Notes: generated from the sequence alone by a model not told the origin. A stretch of DNA of 64,000 nucleotides from Sphingopyxis sp. (GCF_019459305.1 NZ_JAIBES010000045.1:1-64000); one strand, 5' to 3'. Positions 29,173 through 38,548 are shown, counted from the first letter of the stretch. Made by a program: numbers and translations.

Positions 29173-29760
29173 ATGACTGCACTTCAGGCGGCGCTTGCCG
29201 CGGCTTGGTCCATGGCGGCGTTGCAGGGCGCGCCGGCCGCCCCCCCCGTTCCGGTCGCCGCCGCGGCCGAACCGATGACGGTCGAGCCCGCCGCAGTACG
29301 GACCGCGCCGGTCGTTCTGCCGCTGCTTTTGCGGCGCGACACGCCGATCCATTTCATGGTGATCAACGAAGTGACGACCAAGACGCATCGGGCAGGCCAT
29401 CGTTTCAAATTGCGCGTCGACAAGCCCGTGATCGTCGATGGTGACGTCGTCATCGCGGTGGGTGCCACAGGGTGGGGCGAAGTCACCGCCGCGACGGGCA
29501 GCGGCAATATTGGGAAATCGGGCAAGTTGCAGGCGAAGCTTCTCTATGTCGAAAGCCGCGGCCTTCAGATTCCGATTAATGGCACCAACGCCGCCAAGGG
29601 GGCCGGCGGTGGCGGCGAGACCGCGCTCGGGATCCTCGCGCTCGGTCCGCTCGGTCTGTTTGCCAAGGGCAACAACGCCAAGATCAAGGCGGGCGAACTG
29701 ATGACCGGCTTCGTTGAGCAGGACATCGAAATCCCGCGCGCGGTGCCGCCCGGGCTATGA
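29173..29760 (+). CDS. Hypothetical secreted protein, tandem copy 1
   Basis: Not recognised as a named family. The 195-residue protein has an Ala-rich signal-like start, then a beta-rich domain with RFKLRVDKPVIVDGDVVI, GATGWGEVT and a Gly-rich segment GGGGETALGILALGPLGLF (about 150-168) that may touch or enter the membrane. The next gene is a shorter relative with the same order of elements. Ribosome site GGGGGATATC lies just before the ATG. The two genes overlap by 4 bases (ATGA). Confidence 0.7.
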   Translation: MTALQAALAAAWSMAALQGAPAAPPVPVAAAAEPMTVEPAAVRTAPVVLPLLLRRDTPIHFMVINEVTTKTHRAGHRFKLRVDKPVIVDGDVVIAVGATGWGEVTAATGSGNIGKSGKLQAKLLYVESRGLQIPINGTNAAKGAGGGGETALGILALGPLGLFAKGNNAKIKAGELMTGFVEQDIEIPRAVPPGL

Positions 29761-30284
29761 CATGGCGTCTCGCCGTCACTATCGGCCTTGCGCTCGCCAA
29801 CCCGGCGTCGAGCCGGGATGCAAACAACGGCTTGCCGATTTCCGGCGCTTCCGAGTCAAGCATTCTGATCCCGGCGGGCACCATCATCGACCTCGTCACC
29901 ACCAACACCGTTTCCAGCAAGAAAAGCGTCAAAGGCGATCTTCTCTATTTGAAAGTTGCGTCACCGCTGATCGTCGACGGCATCGTGGCGATACCCGCCG
30001 ATACCATTGTCGTTGGCCAGTTGAGCCAGGCCGACCAGCGCGGCGCATTCGGTAAGAAGGGCAGGTTAGAAGTCCAGTTTCTCTACGCCGAGCTTCCCGG
30101 CGGTACTGTGCGGATCAGCGGCGCACTCGAAGCCAGAGGCAAAGGGGGCGCCGACGATGCAGCAGCCACTGCGGCGGCCTTTCTTCTGCTACCATTTGTT
30201 GCCACCGGGCGCAGCGCGGAAATTCCCGCCGGATCGCAAGTATCGGGCCGCCTCGATCGCGACCTTTTCATCGACCGCCACTGA
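29757..30284 (+). CDS. Hypothetical secreted protein, tandem copy 2
   Basis: The 175-residue protein has an N-terminal signal (about 1-19) and the same fold pattern as its neighbour: LLYLKVASPLIVDGIVAIPA matches KLRVDKPVIVDGDVVIAV in copy 1, and GKKGRLEVQFLYAELPGG matches GKSGKLQAKLLYVESRG. The hydrophobic stretch AAFLLLPFVATG lies where copy 1 has its Gly-rich stretch. I infer a tandem duplication that has diverged. Function unknown. Confidence 0.7.
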   Translation: MTWRLAVTIGLALANPASSRDANNGLPISGASESSILIPAGTIIDLVTTNTVSSKKSVKGDLLYLKVASPLIVDGIVAIPADTIVVGQLSQADQRGAFGKKGRLEVQFLYAELPGGTVRISGALEARGKGGADDAAATAAAFLLLPFVATGRSAEIPAGSQVSGRLDRDLFIDRH

Positions 30285-30466
30285 CCGTCCGACTCTTCGC
30301 CACCCCGCAGGGTGACAACCCCCTCCCCCCTCGTTACAAACCCCATCGGAGCAGCAGGGACTCGCGGCCTGACGACGGGAGCCGCTGCGCCGAAATTCAT
30401 GCTGTGGGTCGCCAGCATGGCTTGGGGCCGCACCGGGGTGGTGCGTGGCTGAGGGGGCGACTGTAC

Positions 30467-32113
30467 ATGAAAAAAGCATCCGATTTGTTCATCGAATGTC
30501 TGGAAGAAGAAGGCGTCGAGTATATTTTCGGCGTCCCGGGCGAAGAAAATCTGGACTTTCTCGACAGCTTGTCGCGATCGACGCAGATCAAGCTGATCCT
30601 GACACGGCACGAGCAGGGCGCGGGGTTCATGGCCGCGACCTATGGCCGCCATACCGGCAAGACCGGGGTTTGCCTCGCGACGCTCGGCCCCGGCGCTACC
30701 AACTTCGTCACCGCGGCCGCCTATGCCCAGCTCGGCGGCATGCCAATGATGATGATCACCGGGCAAAAGCCGATCAAGAAATCGAAACAAGGCCGCTTCC
30801 AGATTCTCGACGTCGTCGCGATGATGGGACCGATCACCAAATATACCCACCAGATGGCGGCATCGGACAATATCCCGAGCCGGGTCCGCGAAGCGTTCCG
30901 CCTCGCCGAAGAGGAAAAGCCCGGCGCGGTGCATATCGAGCTGCCCGAGGATATCGCCGACGAACATACCGACGCGACGCCGCTGAAACGCAGCCACTCG
31001 CGTCGTCCGACCGCGGACGTCAAATCGATCCGCGAGGCGGTGAAGGCGCTCGAAGCCGCGAAGTCACCCGTGCTTGTGATCGGCGCCGGTGCCAACCGCA
31101 CGATGACCAGCCGCATGCTGCTGCAATTCATCGAAAAGACCGGCATCCCGTTCCTGACGACCCAATTGGGCAAGGGTGTGATCGACGAGCGGCATCCGAA
31201 ATTTCTGGGCTGCGCCGCGCTCAGTTCGGGCGATTTCGTCCACCGCGCGGTCGAGGCGTCCGACTGCATCGTCAACCTGGGTCATGACGTTATCGAAAAA
31301 CCGCCCTTTTTCATGCAGCGCGGCGGGCCGACCGTCATCCACGTGTCGTCGAAGACCGCCGAAGTCGATCCGGTCTATTTCCCGAATATCGAGGTCATCG
31401 GCGATATCGCGAATGCAGTGTGGCAGATGAAGGAAGACATCGTCCCCAGCGGCAGCTGGAAATTCGACCACATGCTGAAGTTCCGCCAGGGCGAGATCGA
31501 ACATACCAAGCCGCTGGCCGAAGACGCGCGTTTCCCGATCTTTCCGCCGCATCTGGTCCAGTCGATCCGCGACGCGATGCCCGACGATGGCATCATCTGC
31601 CTCGACAATGGCGTGTACAAAATCTGGTTCGCGCGCGGATACACCGCTTATCGCCCGAACACTGTTCTGCTCGACAATGCGCTGGCGACGATGGGCGCCG
31701 GCCTGCCCAGCGCGATGATGTCGGCGATGATCTATCCCGATCGGAAGGTCATGGCAGTGTGCGGCGACGGCGGGTTCATGATGAACAGCCAGGAGATGGA
31801 AACCGCTGTGCGGTTAGGGCTCAACATGACGGTGCTGATCCTCAACGACAACAGCTATGGCATGATCCGCTGGAAACAGGCGAATATGGGCTTCAAGGAT
31901 TGGGGCCTGACCTATGGTAACCCCGATTTCGTCAAATATGCCGAAGCCTATGGCGCCCACGGCCACCGCGTGACCAGCGCCGCGCATCTACAGGAACTGC
32001 TGGCGCATACTCGCGATACACCAGGGGTGCATCTGATTGACTGTCCGGTCGATTACAGCGAGAACGATCAGATTTTGAACACCGATATCAAGAAGATATC
32101 GAAAGAGATGTAA
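30467..32113 (+). CDS. Acetolactate synthase-like ThDP enzyme
   Basis: A 548-residue ThDP-dependent enzyme of the acetolactate synthase large-subunit family. The ThDP-activating glutamate is E49 in TRHEQGAGF; the cofactor motif runs from GDGGFMMN to LNDNSYG. No regulatory small subunit is adjacent, so it is not an obvious biosynthetic IlvB. It may instead be a catabolic synthase or 2-keto acid decarboxylase. The frame is open from 30404, but the ATG at 30467 begins the conserved domain. An aldehyde dehydrogenase follows 40 bases later. Confidence 0.88.
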   Translation: MKKASDLFIECLEEEGVEYIFGVPGEENLDFLDSLSRSTQIKLILTRHEQGAGFMAATYGRHTGKTGVCLATLGPGATNFVTAAAYAQLGGMPMMMITGQKPIKKSKQGRFQILDVVAMMGPITKYTHQMAASDNIPSRVREAFRLAEEEKPGAVHIELPEDIADEHTDATPLKRSHSRRPTADVKSIREAVKALEAAKSPVLVIGAGANRTMTSRMLLQFIEKTGIPFLTTQLGKGVIDERHPKFLGCAALSSGDFVHRAVEASDCIVNLGHDVIEKPPFFMQRGGPTVIHVSSKTAEVDPVYFPNIEVIGDIANAVWQMKEDIVPSGSWKFDHMLKFRQGEIEHTKPLAEDARFPIFPPHLVQSIRDAMPDDGIICLDNGVYKIWFARGYTAYRPNTVLLDNALATMGAGLPSAMMSAMIYPDRKVMAVCGDGGFMMNSQEMETAVRLGLNMTVLILNDNSYGMIRWKQANMGFKDWGLTYGNPDFVKYAEAYGAHGHRVTSAAHLQELLAHTRDTPGVHLIDCPVDYSENDQILNTDIKKISKEM

Positions 32114-32123
32114 TAAAAGGGTC

Positions 32124-32141
32124 CCTCCCCCCAAGGGGAGG
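32124..32141. repeat. Short hairpin before aldehyde dehydrogenase gene
   Basis: CCTCCCC (32124-32130) and GGGGAGG (32135-32141) form a 7-bp stem with a CCAA loop in the 40-base gap between the two genes. There is no T-run, so it is unlikely to be a terminator; it may stabilise or separate the two parts of the mRNA. The following GGGGGAG also provides the ribosome site. Confidence 0.6.
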
Positions 32142-32153
32142 GGGAGAATCCGC

Positions 32154-33587
32154 ATGAAACTCAAAGACGTCTATCCGCTCTATCTCAACAACAAGGCGGT
32201 GCAGCCGAACGCCGACCTGGAGGTGACCGACAAATACACTGGCAAGGTCGCGTTCCGCACTGCGTTGGCGACCCCCGATGTGATCGACGAAGCGATCGCG
32301 GGTGCGGTGCGCGCCGCCGAGCCGATGGCGCGGCTCGCAAGTTTCGAGAAGCGCGACGTGCTGCTGCACTGCGTGACGCGGTTTCAGGAGCGGTTCGACG
32401 AACTCGCCTACGCACTGTGCGTCGAGGCTGGCAAACCGATCGCCGACAGCGAGGGCGAAGTCACCCGCCTGATCGACACCTTCCGCATCGCCGCTGAGGA
32501 AGCGACGCGCAATTATGGCGAAGTCCAGCCGCTTGACATTTCGGCGCGCGCGAAGGGCTATATGGGGATGTGGAAGCGCGTGCCGATCGGGCCGTGCAGC
32601 TTCATCTCGCCGTTCAACTTCCCGCTGAACCTCGCCGCGCACAAGATCGCCCCCGCGATCGCGATCGGCTGTCCGTTCGTGATGAAGCCCGCCAGCATGA
32701 CGCCGCTGGGCGCGATCATCATGGGCGAAGTGCTCGCCGAATGCGACATCCTGCCCGAAGGCGCGTTCAGTATCCTGCCCGCGAGTCGCGCGGGAGCCGA
32801 CCTGTTTACCACCGACGAGCGGTTGAAGTTGCTGTCGTTCACCGGCTCCCCCGGCGTCGGTTGGGATCTCAAGGCGAAGGCAGGAAAGAAAAAGGTCGTG
32901 CTTGAGCTGGGCGGCAACGCAGCGGTGGTCGTCGACAAGGATGCCGATCTCGACCATGCGCTCGCGCGGATCATCTTCGGCGGCTATTACCAGTCGGGGC
33001 AAAGCTGCATCCATGTACAGCGCGTGATCATCCATGCGGACATATACGACAAGTTCCGCGACATGCTCACCGTGAAGGTCAAAGCCTTGAAATCGGGTGA
33101 TCCCAAGCACCGCAGCACCTTCATCGGGCCGATGATTTCGGTCAAGGAAGCGCAGCGCCTGAAAGGCTGGATCGACGATGCAGTTGCCGCGGGCGCGACC
33201 TTGCTGGCGGGTGGCGGCTGCGACGGCAACATGCTTGAGGCAGCCTTGCTGGAGAATGTCCCGGCGGGTAGCGATGTCGTCGTCGAGGAAGCGTTCGGCC
33301 CCGTCGTTGTCCTGTCGAAGTTCGCCAAATGGGAGGACGCGCTGGCCGAGGTCAACGACAGTAAGTTCGGGTTGCAGGCGGGGCTGTTCACCAGCGACCT
33401 GCAAAAGGTGCTCGACGCATGGGACCATCTCGATGTCGGCGGCATAGTCGTCAACGACGTGTCGAGCTACCGCGTCGACAATATGCCTTATGGCGGGGTG
33501 AAGGACAGCGGACTCGGCCGCGAAGGCGTGCGTTTCGCCATGGAAGATATGAGCGAAATCCGCAATTTGGTGATTCGGCGGACCTGA
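32154..33587 (+). CDS. NAD(P)-dependent aldehyde dehydrogenase
   Basis: A 477-residue aldehyde dehydrogenase. Visible motifs are the cofactor loop FTGSPGVGWDLK, the general base region LELGGNAAVVV and the catalytic cysteine in SGQSCIHVQRV. It oxidises an aldehyde to the acid in the cytosol; the sequence looks like the lactaldehyde/glyceraldehyde or succinate-semialdehyde group. Its position directly after the ThDP enzyme suggests that it uses an aldehyde made or released by that enzyme, which is inference. Confidence 0.93.
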   Translation: MKLKDVYPLYLNNKAVQPNADLEVTDKYTGKVAFRTALATPDVIDEAIAGAVRAAEPMARLASFEKRDVLLHCVTRFQERFDELAYALCVEAGKPIADSEGEVTRLIDTFRIAAEEATRNYGEVQPLDISARAKGYMGMWKRVPIGPCSFISPFNFPLNLAAHKIAPAIAIGCPFVMKPASMTPLGAIIMGEVLAECDILPEGAFSILPASRAGADLFTTDERLKLLSFTGSPGVGWDLKAKAGKKKVVLELGGNAAVVVDKDADLDHALARIIFGGYYQSGQSCIHVQRVIIHADIYDKFRDMLTVKVKALKSGDPKHRSTFIGPMISVKEAQRLKGWIDDAVAAGATLLAGGGCDGNMLEAALLENVPAGSDVVVEEAFGPVVVLSKFAKWEDALAEVNDSKFGLQAGLFTSDLQKVLDAWDHLDVGGIVVNDVSSYRVDNMPYGGVKDSGLGREGVRFAMEDMSEIRNLVIRRT

Positions 33588-33592
33588 AAAGC

Positions 33593-33731
33593 CCTCCCCC
33601 TTGATGGGCGAAGTTGAATGGGGGTGGCTGCGCATCCTCGCGCTGTCGCTTCAGAGCGATAGCACACTCCCACCGCTGCGACTAAGCCAGCAAGCTGGCA
33701 AGTCTCGCGGCCTCCCCCATCAAGGGGGAGG
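33593..33731. repeat. MITE/REP-like element, copy 1
   Basis: A 139-bp element with perfect 16-bp terminal inverted repeats: CCTCCCCCTTGATGGG at 33593-33608 and its exact reverse complement at 33716-33731. The right half, from about 33669, is almost identical over 63 bases (two differences) to 35899-35961. No coding frame is evident. It starts 6 bases after the aldehyde dehydrogenase stop. Confidence 0.85.
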
Positions 33732-33854
33732 AAAGGCGGGCTGTCACAAAACCGCCCCCAAATCGTCGCCGAACCGACGCCGCTTTGAATCGCACAGTGT
33801 CACAAAACTCCTGTCTAGGCCGTGGGCAGCCAAAAGCTGTTTACGGAGTGTGAC

Positions 33855-34736
33855 ATGGCATCGATTTCGACCCTGCCCATCCCCGCGCGTTTTCCCGACC
33901 CCTTCGCCACCGACCCGCACGTCCCCGAACGCCTGATCGGCGAGCGGCGGAGCTATCGTGCGGTGTGGGTCAGCGACATCCACCTCGGCACCCGCGGTTG
34001 CAACGCCGCGATGCTGATCGACTTTTTCGACCATGTCGATTGCGAGACGCTCTACCTGGTCGGCGACATCATCGACGGCTGGCGCCTCAAGAAACGCCAT
34101 TTCTGGCCGCCCGAACATAATGACGTCGTCTGGCGGGTGCTCAAGCGCGCCAAGCGCGGCACGCGCGTTGTCTATGTCCCCGGCAACCATGACGAGATGG
34201 TCAAGCCGTTCGATGGCTTCGATTTTGGCGAGGTTGAGATCCGGCGCGAGGCGATCCATGAAACCGCTGACGGCCGCAAATTGCTGGTCGTCCACGGCGA
34301 CGAGTTCGACGCCGTGATGCTTGCGCACCGCTGGCTCGCCTTCGTCGGCGACGCCGCCTACACCGCGCTGATGAAGTGCAATGTGGTCGTGAACCGCATC
34401 CGCAGCGCCTTTGGCCTGCCCTATTGGTCGCTGTCGATGGTCGCCAAGCACAAGGTCAAGAACGCGGTCCAGTTTATCGGGCGCTACGAGGAAGTCGTCG
34501 CCCACGCCGCGCGCTCGCGCGGGGTGGATGGCGTGGTGTGCGGCCATATCCACAGCGCCGAGATGCGCGAGATCGAGGGCACCGAATATTATAACGACGG
34601 CGACTGGGTAGAGGGTTGCACCGCGCTGGTCGAGCATCATGACGGCACGATGGAGATATTGCACTGGGCCGAGGAAGTCGCGGCACGCGCCGTGCCGACG
34701 GTCCTCGAACTCCCCGCCCCAGCGCGCGCCGCATGA
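33855..34736 (+). CDS. UDP-2,3-diacylglucosamine diphosphatase-like phosphoesterase
   Basis: A 293-residue calcineurin-type metallophosphoesterase. All five metal-binding motifs are visible: VSDIHLG, LVGDIIDGW, PGNHDE, VHGDEFD and GHIHSAEM. Related proteins are annotated as LpxH-like UDP-2,3-diacylglucosamine hydrolases, but sphingomonads lack classical lipid A, so the true substrate is open. The ATG at 33855 follows a GGAG ribosome site. The stop overlaps the glycosyltransferase start (ATGA), which implies a joint envelope-lipid role. Confidence 0.88.
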   Translation: MASISTLPIPARFPDPFATDPHVPERLIGERRSYRAVWVSDIHLGTRGCNAAMLIDFFDHVDCETLYLVGDIIDGWRLKKRHFWPPEHNDVVWRVLKRAKRGTRVVYVPGNHDEMVKPFDGFDFGEVEIRREAIHETADGRKLLVVHGDEFDAVMLAHRWLAFVGDAAYTALMKCNVVVNRIRSAFGLPYWSLSMVAKHKVKNAVQFIGRYEEVVAHAARSRGVDGVVCGHIHSAEMREIEGTEYYNDGDWVEGCTALVEHHDGTMEILHWAEEVAARAVPTVLELPAPARAA

Positions 34737-35785
34737 GGATATTGATCGTCAGCGACGCGTGGGAGCCGCAGGTCAACGGCGTCGTCCGTACCTTGCAGGC
34801 AACAATCGCCGAGTTGCGCGCCGCGGGGCATGAGGTCAGCGTCGTCTCGCCCGACCTGTTTCGCTCAATCCCCTGCCCGTCCTACCCCGAAATCCGCCTC
34901 GCGTTTGCGGGTTGGCGCAAGGTCGGGCGGCATATCCGCGCCTTTGCGCCGCAGGCAATTCATATCTCAACCGAAGGGCCGCTCGGGCTGGCGGCGCGAC
35001 GCTGGTGCCTGAAACACGGCTTTCCGTTCACCACCGCCTATCACACTCGCTTTCCCGAATATGTCGCGGCGCGGTTGCCGCTGTCACCCGCGTTCATATG
35101 GCGCTTCATCCGCTGGTTCCACCGCCCGGCGCGGCACATCATGGTCGCGACGCGCAGCCTGGCGCGCGAACTCGCCGGTCAGGGGCTCGGCCAGACGATG
35201 ATGTGGGAGCGCGGGGTCGATCATCAGCAGTTCCACGCCGACCGCGCACCGCATCCCGCCTATTCCGACTTGCCACGCCCGATCCAGCTCTATGTCGGGC
35301 GCGTAGCGGTCGAAAAGAATATCGGTGCGTTTCTGGATGTCGACCGCTCCGGCACCAAAGTCGTTGTCGGCGATGGCCCCGCGCTTGCAGCACTCAAGGC
35401 GCAGCACCCCGGCGCGCTGTTTCTCGGCAAGCTTGGCGGCGAAACGCTCGCGGCAGCCTATGCGGGCGCCGATGTGTTCGTCTTCCCCAGCCGCACCGAC
35501 ACCTTCGGTCTTGTCGTCATCGAGGCGTTAAGCTGCGGCACCCCGGTCGCCGCCTTTCCCGTTCCCGGTCCCGGCGACATCATCCGCGATGGAGCAGGCG
35601 CGCTCGACGAAGATCTGGGCCGCGCGATCGACACCGCACTGGCGTGCGACCGCGGCGATGCCGCGTCGCTGGGCGCGCGCTACAGCTGGGCGAGCTGTAC
35701 AGCGCAGTTTGTGAGCGCGCTCACCTTCGTTCCCGCTGATCGGACGCCCGCGGGCAAGGTCAAAAATGTCGGTCTTGCGGCCTGA
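34733..35785 (+). CDS. GT4-type glycosyltransferase
   Basis: A 350-residue GT-B retaining glycosyltransferase: N-terminal MRILIVSDAWEPQVNGVV, the sugar-nucleotide-binding half with LYVGRVAVEKN, and the E-x7-E-like segment DTFGLVVIEALSCGTPV. The sequence resembles the mannosyl/sulfoquinovosyl lipid transferases. Together with the coupled phosphoesterase upstream it probably makes a membrane glycolipid, perhaps one of the glycosphingolipids or uronosyl lipids of this group; this is inference. Confidence 0.9.
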   Translation: MRILIVSDAWEPQVNGVVRTLQATIAELRAAGHEVSVVSPDLFRSIPCPSYPEIRLAFAGWRKVGRHIRAFAPQAIHISTEGPLGLAARRWCLKHGFPFTTAYHTRFPEYVAARLPLSPAFIWRFIRWFHRPARHIMVATRSLARELAGQGLGQTMMWERGVDHQQFHADRAPHPAYSDLPRPIQLYVGRVAVEKNIGAFLDVDRSGTKVVVGDGPALAALKAQHPGALFLGKLGGETLAAAYAGADVFVFPSRTDTFGLVVIEALSCGTPVAAFPVPGPGDIIRDGAGALDEDLGRAIDTALACDRGDAASLGARYSWASCTAQFVSALTFVPADRTPAGKVKNVGLAA

Positions 35786-35787
35786 TC

Positions 35788-35961
35788 CCTTCCCCTTGAT
35801 GGGGGAAGGATATGAAGCCTTGCGCCACAGGCGCTAGGCTGAGTTGGATGCGGGTGACGGTGCGACCTTGCACCGTAGGTTCTGGCCGAGACTGCACCTC
35901 CACCGCTGCGACTAAGCCAGCAAGCTGGCAAGTCTCGCTGCCTCCCCCATCGAGGGGGAGG
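35788..35961. repeat. MITE/REP-like element, copy 2
   Basis: A 174-bp relative of the element at 33593. Terminal repeats at 35788-35803 and 35946-35961 match in 14 of 16 positions. The right 63 bases match copy 1 with two differences, including the internal CAGCAAGCTGGC. The central part differs and is longer. It fills the gap between the glycosyltransferase and the TonB receptor gene. Confidence 0.85.
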
Positions 35962-35972
35962 TAGATTTTTCG

Positions 35973-38360
35973 TCAGAACGTCTTGCGCCACTCCAGTTCG
36001 ATATAGCGGCCCAGCGGGTCGATGTAGCCGGGCTGATAGTTCAGCGGTACCACACCGTTCGCATCGGTGATCTTGCGTTGCGCGTCGAACAGATTGTCGA
36101 TCGACAGACGCAGACGCGACCCCTTCAGGAACGGCAAGGTCTCGATCAGTTTCGGCTTCTGGTTCAGATCGACAAAGAAGCGCAGATCAAAAGTTGCCAG
36201 ATCGCCGAAGTTCAGGTCGCCCGCGGTGCCGCCAGTGACGGTGCTGCCGCTGTCATATTTGGCGCTGAGCCGCACGCCCATGCCCTTGTAGAACACACCA
36301 CCGTCGAGCTCGAGCAGGTGGCGGTTGCTACCGCCGCCGCTGCCGGTCGCCGAACCGTCGAGCAAATCGAGTTCGGCTACGCCCGGACGGATCAGGATTG
36401 TGTCGGTCAGCTTGTAGGTGTGGTACAGCGACACCGACCAGCGCCCGCCCTGCGGACCGCGGCCAAACATCGCGCCGGGGCCGCCGCCGCCGCGACCGCC
36501 AGCTCGCGGACCACCGCCGCCGCGCGACCGGTCGGCGCCAGCACCTGGTCCACTACCGGGGCGCGCCGCCTGCTCGGGCTGGCCAAAGCTCTTGCCGAAG
36601 TTCAGACCCCAACGGATTTGCGAATTCTCCGTCTCGTCAAAATTAACCGGCCGCTGATCGAGCGCGATCAGGGCGCCATTGGCGTCACGCGTGACGCGAT
36701 CAGGGAACGCCGCTTCAATCTCGGGCGTCAGCAGCGGCAAGCTGTTCGACGTGTCACTGCTTTTGTTGCGGTTGTAATTGACCGATAGGCGCAGGCCTTC
36801 GAGCATCGGCACTTCCCAATTCAGTCCGAGCTTGAGGTCACGGCGCTGTTCGGCAAGCAGGAAAGGATTGCCTCCAGTTGTCGTCGTGATCTCGACCGTT
36901 TGACCGGTCGCAAAATCATAATAGGTGACCGCGGGCGTGACCAACGGCGCCGCACCCAGCTGCTGGATACCCGGGGCGGCTTCATCATTGTTGAAGCTCG
37001 CGATCAGCGACAGATTGTCGGTGACGCCCCAGTTGAGGTTTGCGCCCCAGTTCTTGAGCGCCTCGAAATCGCTAGGATTGGCGACCTGCCCGCTCAGCGT
37101 CAGGGAAACGCGGCCGATGTTGCCGATTTCATATTCGGGATCGAGCAGCGGCACCGTCAGCGACCCGAACACGCTCGGCGTGTCGCGACTCAGCTCGGTG
37201 GTGGTGATTGCGCCCGAGCGTTCGGACTGGCTTTCGAAACGCAGCCCCGAATAGCTGCCCGTCATCGACAGGCGGATCGGCCCGGCCCAGCCTTCGGTCA
37301 TGGTGCCGGACAGGTTCGCGCTGCCGCCAAAGCTTTGTTGGCTGCTGTCGAACCGGTCGCGCGCACCGGTCACCCGATCGGTGAAGGTGCGCTGATCAGC
37401 ATCACCATAATTGCCCGATAGCGACCAGCGCCAGTCGCCGAGCATACCGTTGACGCTGGCGGTCGTCGCCAGGTTACGGCTGCGGCTGTCGCGTTCGAGT
37501 GGGACGTCGCCGCCGGCTACGACGGGGCCGAGGAACGACGAGCTGTCGGTCTGGTCCAGCCGCAGGTTGATGGACGCGTCGGTCACCTTGTTCAGGCTGC
37601 GCTGGATCGTCGCATCGATCAGATAGGTGTCGCTTTCGGGCAGCAGGCTGCGCGTCGCGGGGCCGAGGCCGCGCTCACTCTCAGTCAGCATCGTCGACTG
37701 TTCCCAGCCCGCATTCACGTTGACCCGGCCATTTTCGCCGATCGCCAGAAAGCTGCCCTCGACCTCGCTCTGGAAGCGCCCGCCCTGGGTCGGAATGCCG
37801 CCTTCGGCCTCAACCGCGATCTGGCGGAAATTGGGCTTGAGTACCATGTTGACGACGCGTTCGTCGGCCGAATAACCATATTGCAGCGCGACCTCTTCAG
37901 GGAAAATCTCGACCTTGGCGATTGCTTCGGGGGGCAGGTTGCGCACCTCGCCAAAGCCGCCGATACGGCGTCCGTTGATCAGGATGATCGGCCGCCCGCC
38001 GCCGCGCCCGCGGCCCGACCGCGTCTGCGGCGCGAGCGCCTCGAGCAGCTCGGACACATTCGAGACGCCGTAGCTAGCGACCGCAGCCTCATCGAGTTCA
38101 GCTTCGGCCTTGATGTCGGTTTCGAGCTGCCCGGCGAGGCGCGGCGCGGTGACGACAATTTCGTCGCCGTCGATATCGTCATACTCGTCCTCGGGATCGC
38201 TCGACGCACTGGCAGCTGGCGCGGACGGCTGGTCGGCAACCGCGGTCACGGCGGCGCTGACGCGCATCGCGTCGGTTTCGGCCATTGCAGGCCAGGCGAG
38301 CGCGGCGCTGGCGGTGAGCAACAGGGCGCGCGCGGAAAGGGAGCGGTCGGCATAGGTCAT
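35973..38360 (-). CDS. TonB-dependent receptor with Gly-rich insert
   Basis: A 795-residue outer-membrane receptor: signal peptide (about 1-27), an acidic linker EDEYDDIDGDEIVVTAPR, the plug domain (about 75-185, ILINGRRIGGFGEV) and a C-terminal beta-barrel ending in aromatic residues (ELEWRKTF). Residues about 595-637 are almost pure Gly, Pro, Arg and Ala, probably a flexible surface loop. The barrel has no neighbouring TonB or periplasmic binding gene; ligand unknown. It is divergent from guaA. Confidence 0.9.
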   Translation of the reverse strand: MTYADRSLSARALLLTASAALAWPAMAETDAMRVSAAVTAVADQPSAPAASASSDPEDEYDDIDGDEIVVTAPRLAGQLETDIKAEAELDEAAVASYGVSNVSELLEALAPQTRSGRGRGGGRPIILINGRRIGGFGEVRNLPPEAIAKVEIFPEEVALQYGYSADERVVNMVLKPNFRQIAVEAEGGIPTQGGRFQSEVEGSFLAIGENGRVNVNAGWEQSTMLTESERGLGPATRSLLPESDTYLIDATIQRSLNKVTDASINLRLDQTDSSSFLGPVVAGGDVPLERDSRSRNLATTASVNGMLGDWRWSLSGNYGDADQRTFTDRVTGARDRFDSSQQSFGGSANLSGTMTEGWAGPIRLSMTGSYSGLRFESQSERSGAITTTELSRDTPSVFGSLTVPLLDPEYEIGNIGRVSLTLSGQVANPSDFEALKNWGANLNWGVTDNLSLIASFNNDEAAPGIQQLGAAPLVTPAVTYYDFATGQTVEITTTTGGNPFLLAEQRRDLKLGLNWEVPMLEGLRLSVNYNRNKSSDTSNSLPLLTPEIEAAFPDRVTRDANGALIALDQRPVNFDETENSQIRWGLNFGKSFGQPEQAARPGSGPGAGADRSRGGGGPRAGGRGGGGPGAMFGRGPQGGRWSVSLYHTYKLTDTILIRPGVAELDLLDGSATGSGGGSNRHLLELDGGVFYKGMGVRLSAKYDSGSTVTGGTAGDLNFGDLATFDLRFFVDLNQKPKLIETLPFLKGSRLRLSIDNLFDAQRKITDANGVVPLNYQPGYIDPLGRYIELEWRKTF

Positions 38361-38548
38361 TGGGGGAGAGCCTTTTGTTTTTCTTGCTTCTTATTGGCGC
38401 TGCAGGACTGAACCTTTGCTGACGCGCGTCTTTGTCGGCGGTTCATTTATGTCGCAATTGTCGCAACAATGTGTCGAGGCCATCCGAGTTCCACCATGGG
38501 TCATATCCACCGCTGGACAGCATGGCGCGCTGCCCTTATCGGCCAGCC

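Noticed and set aside
32088-33635. 515-residue frame antisense to the aldehyde dehydrogenase
   Set aside because: Shadow of a conserved gene; runs into the repeat element at its 5' end.
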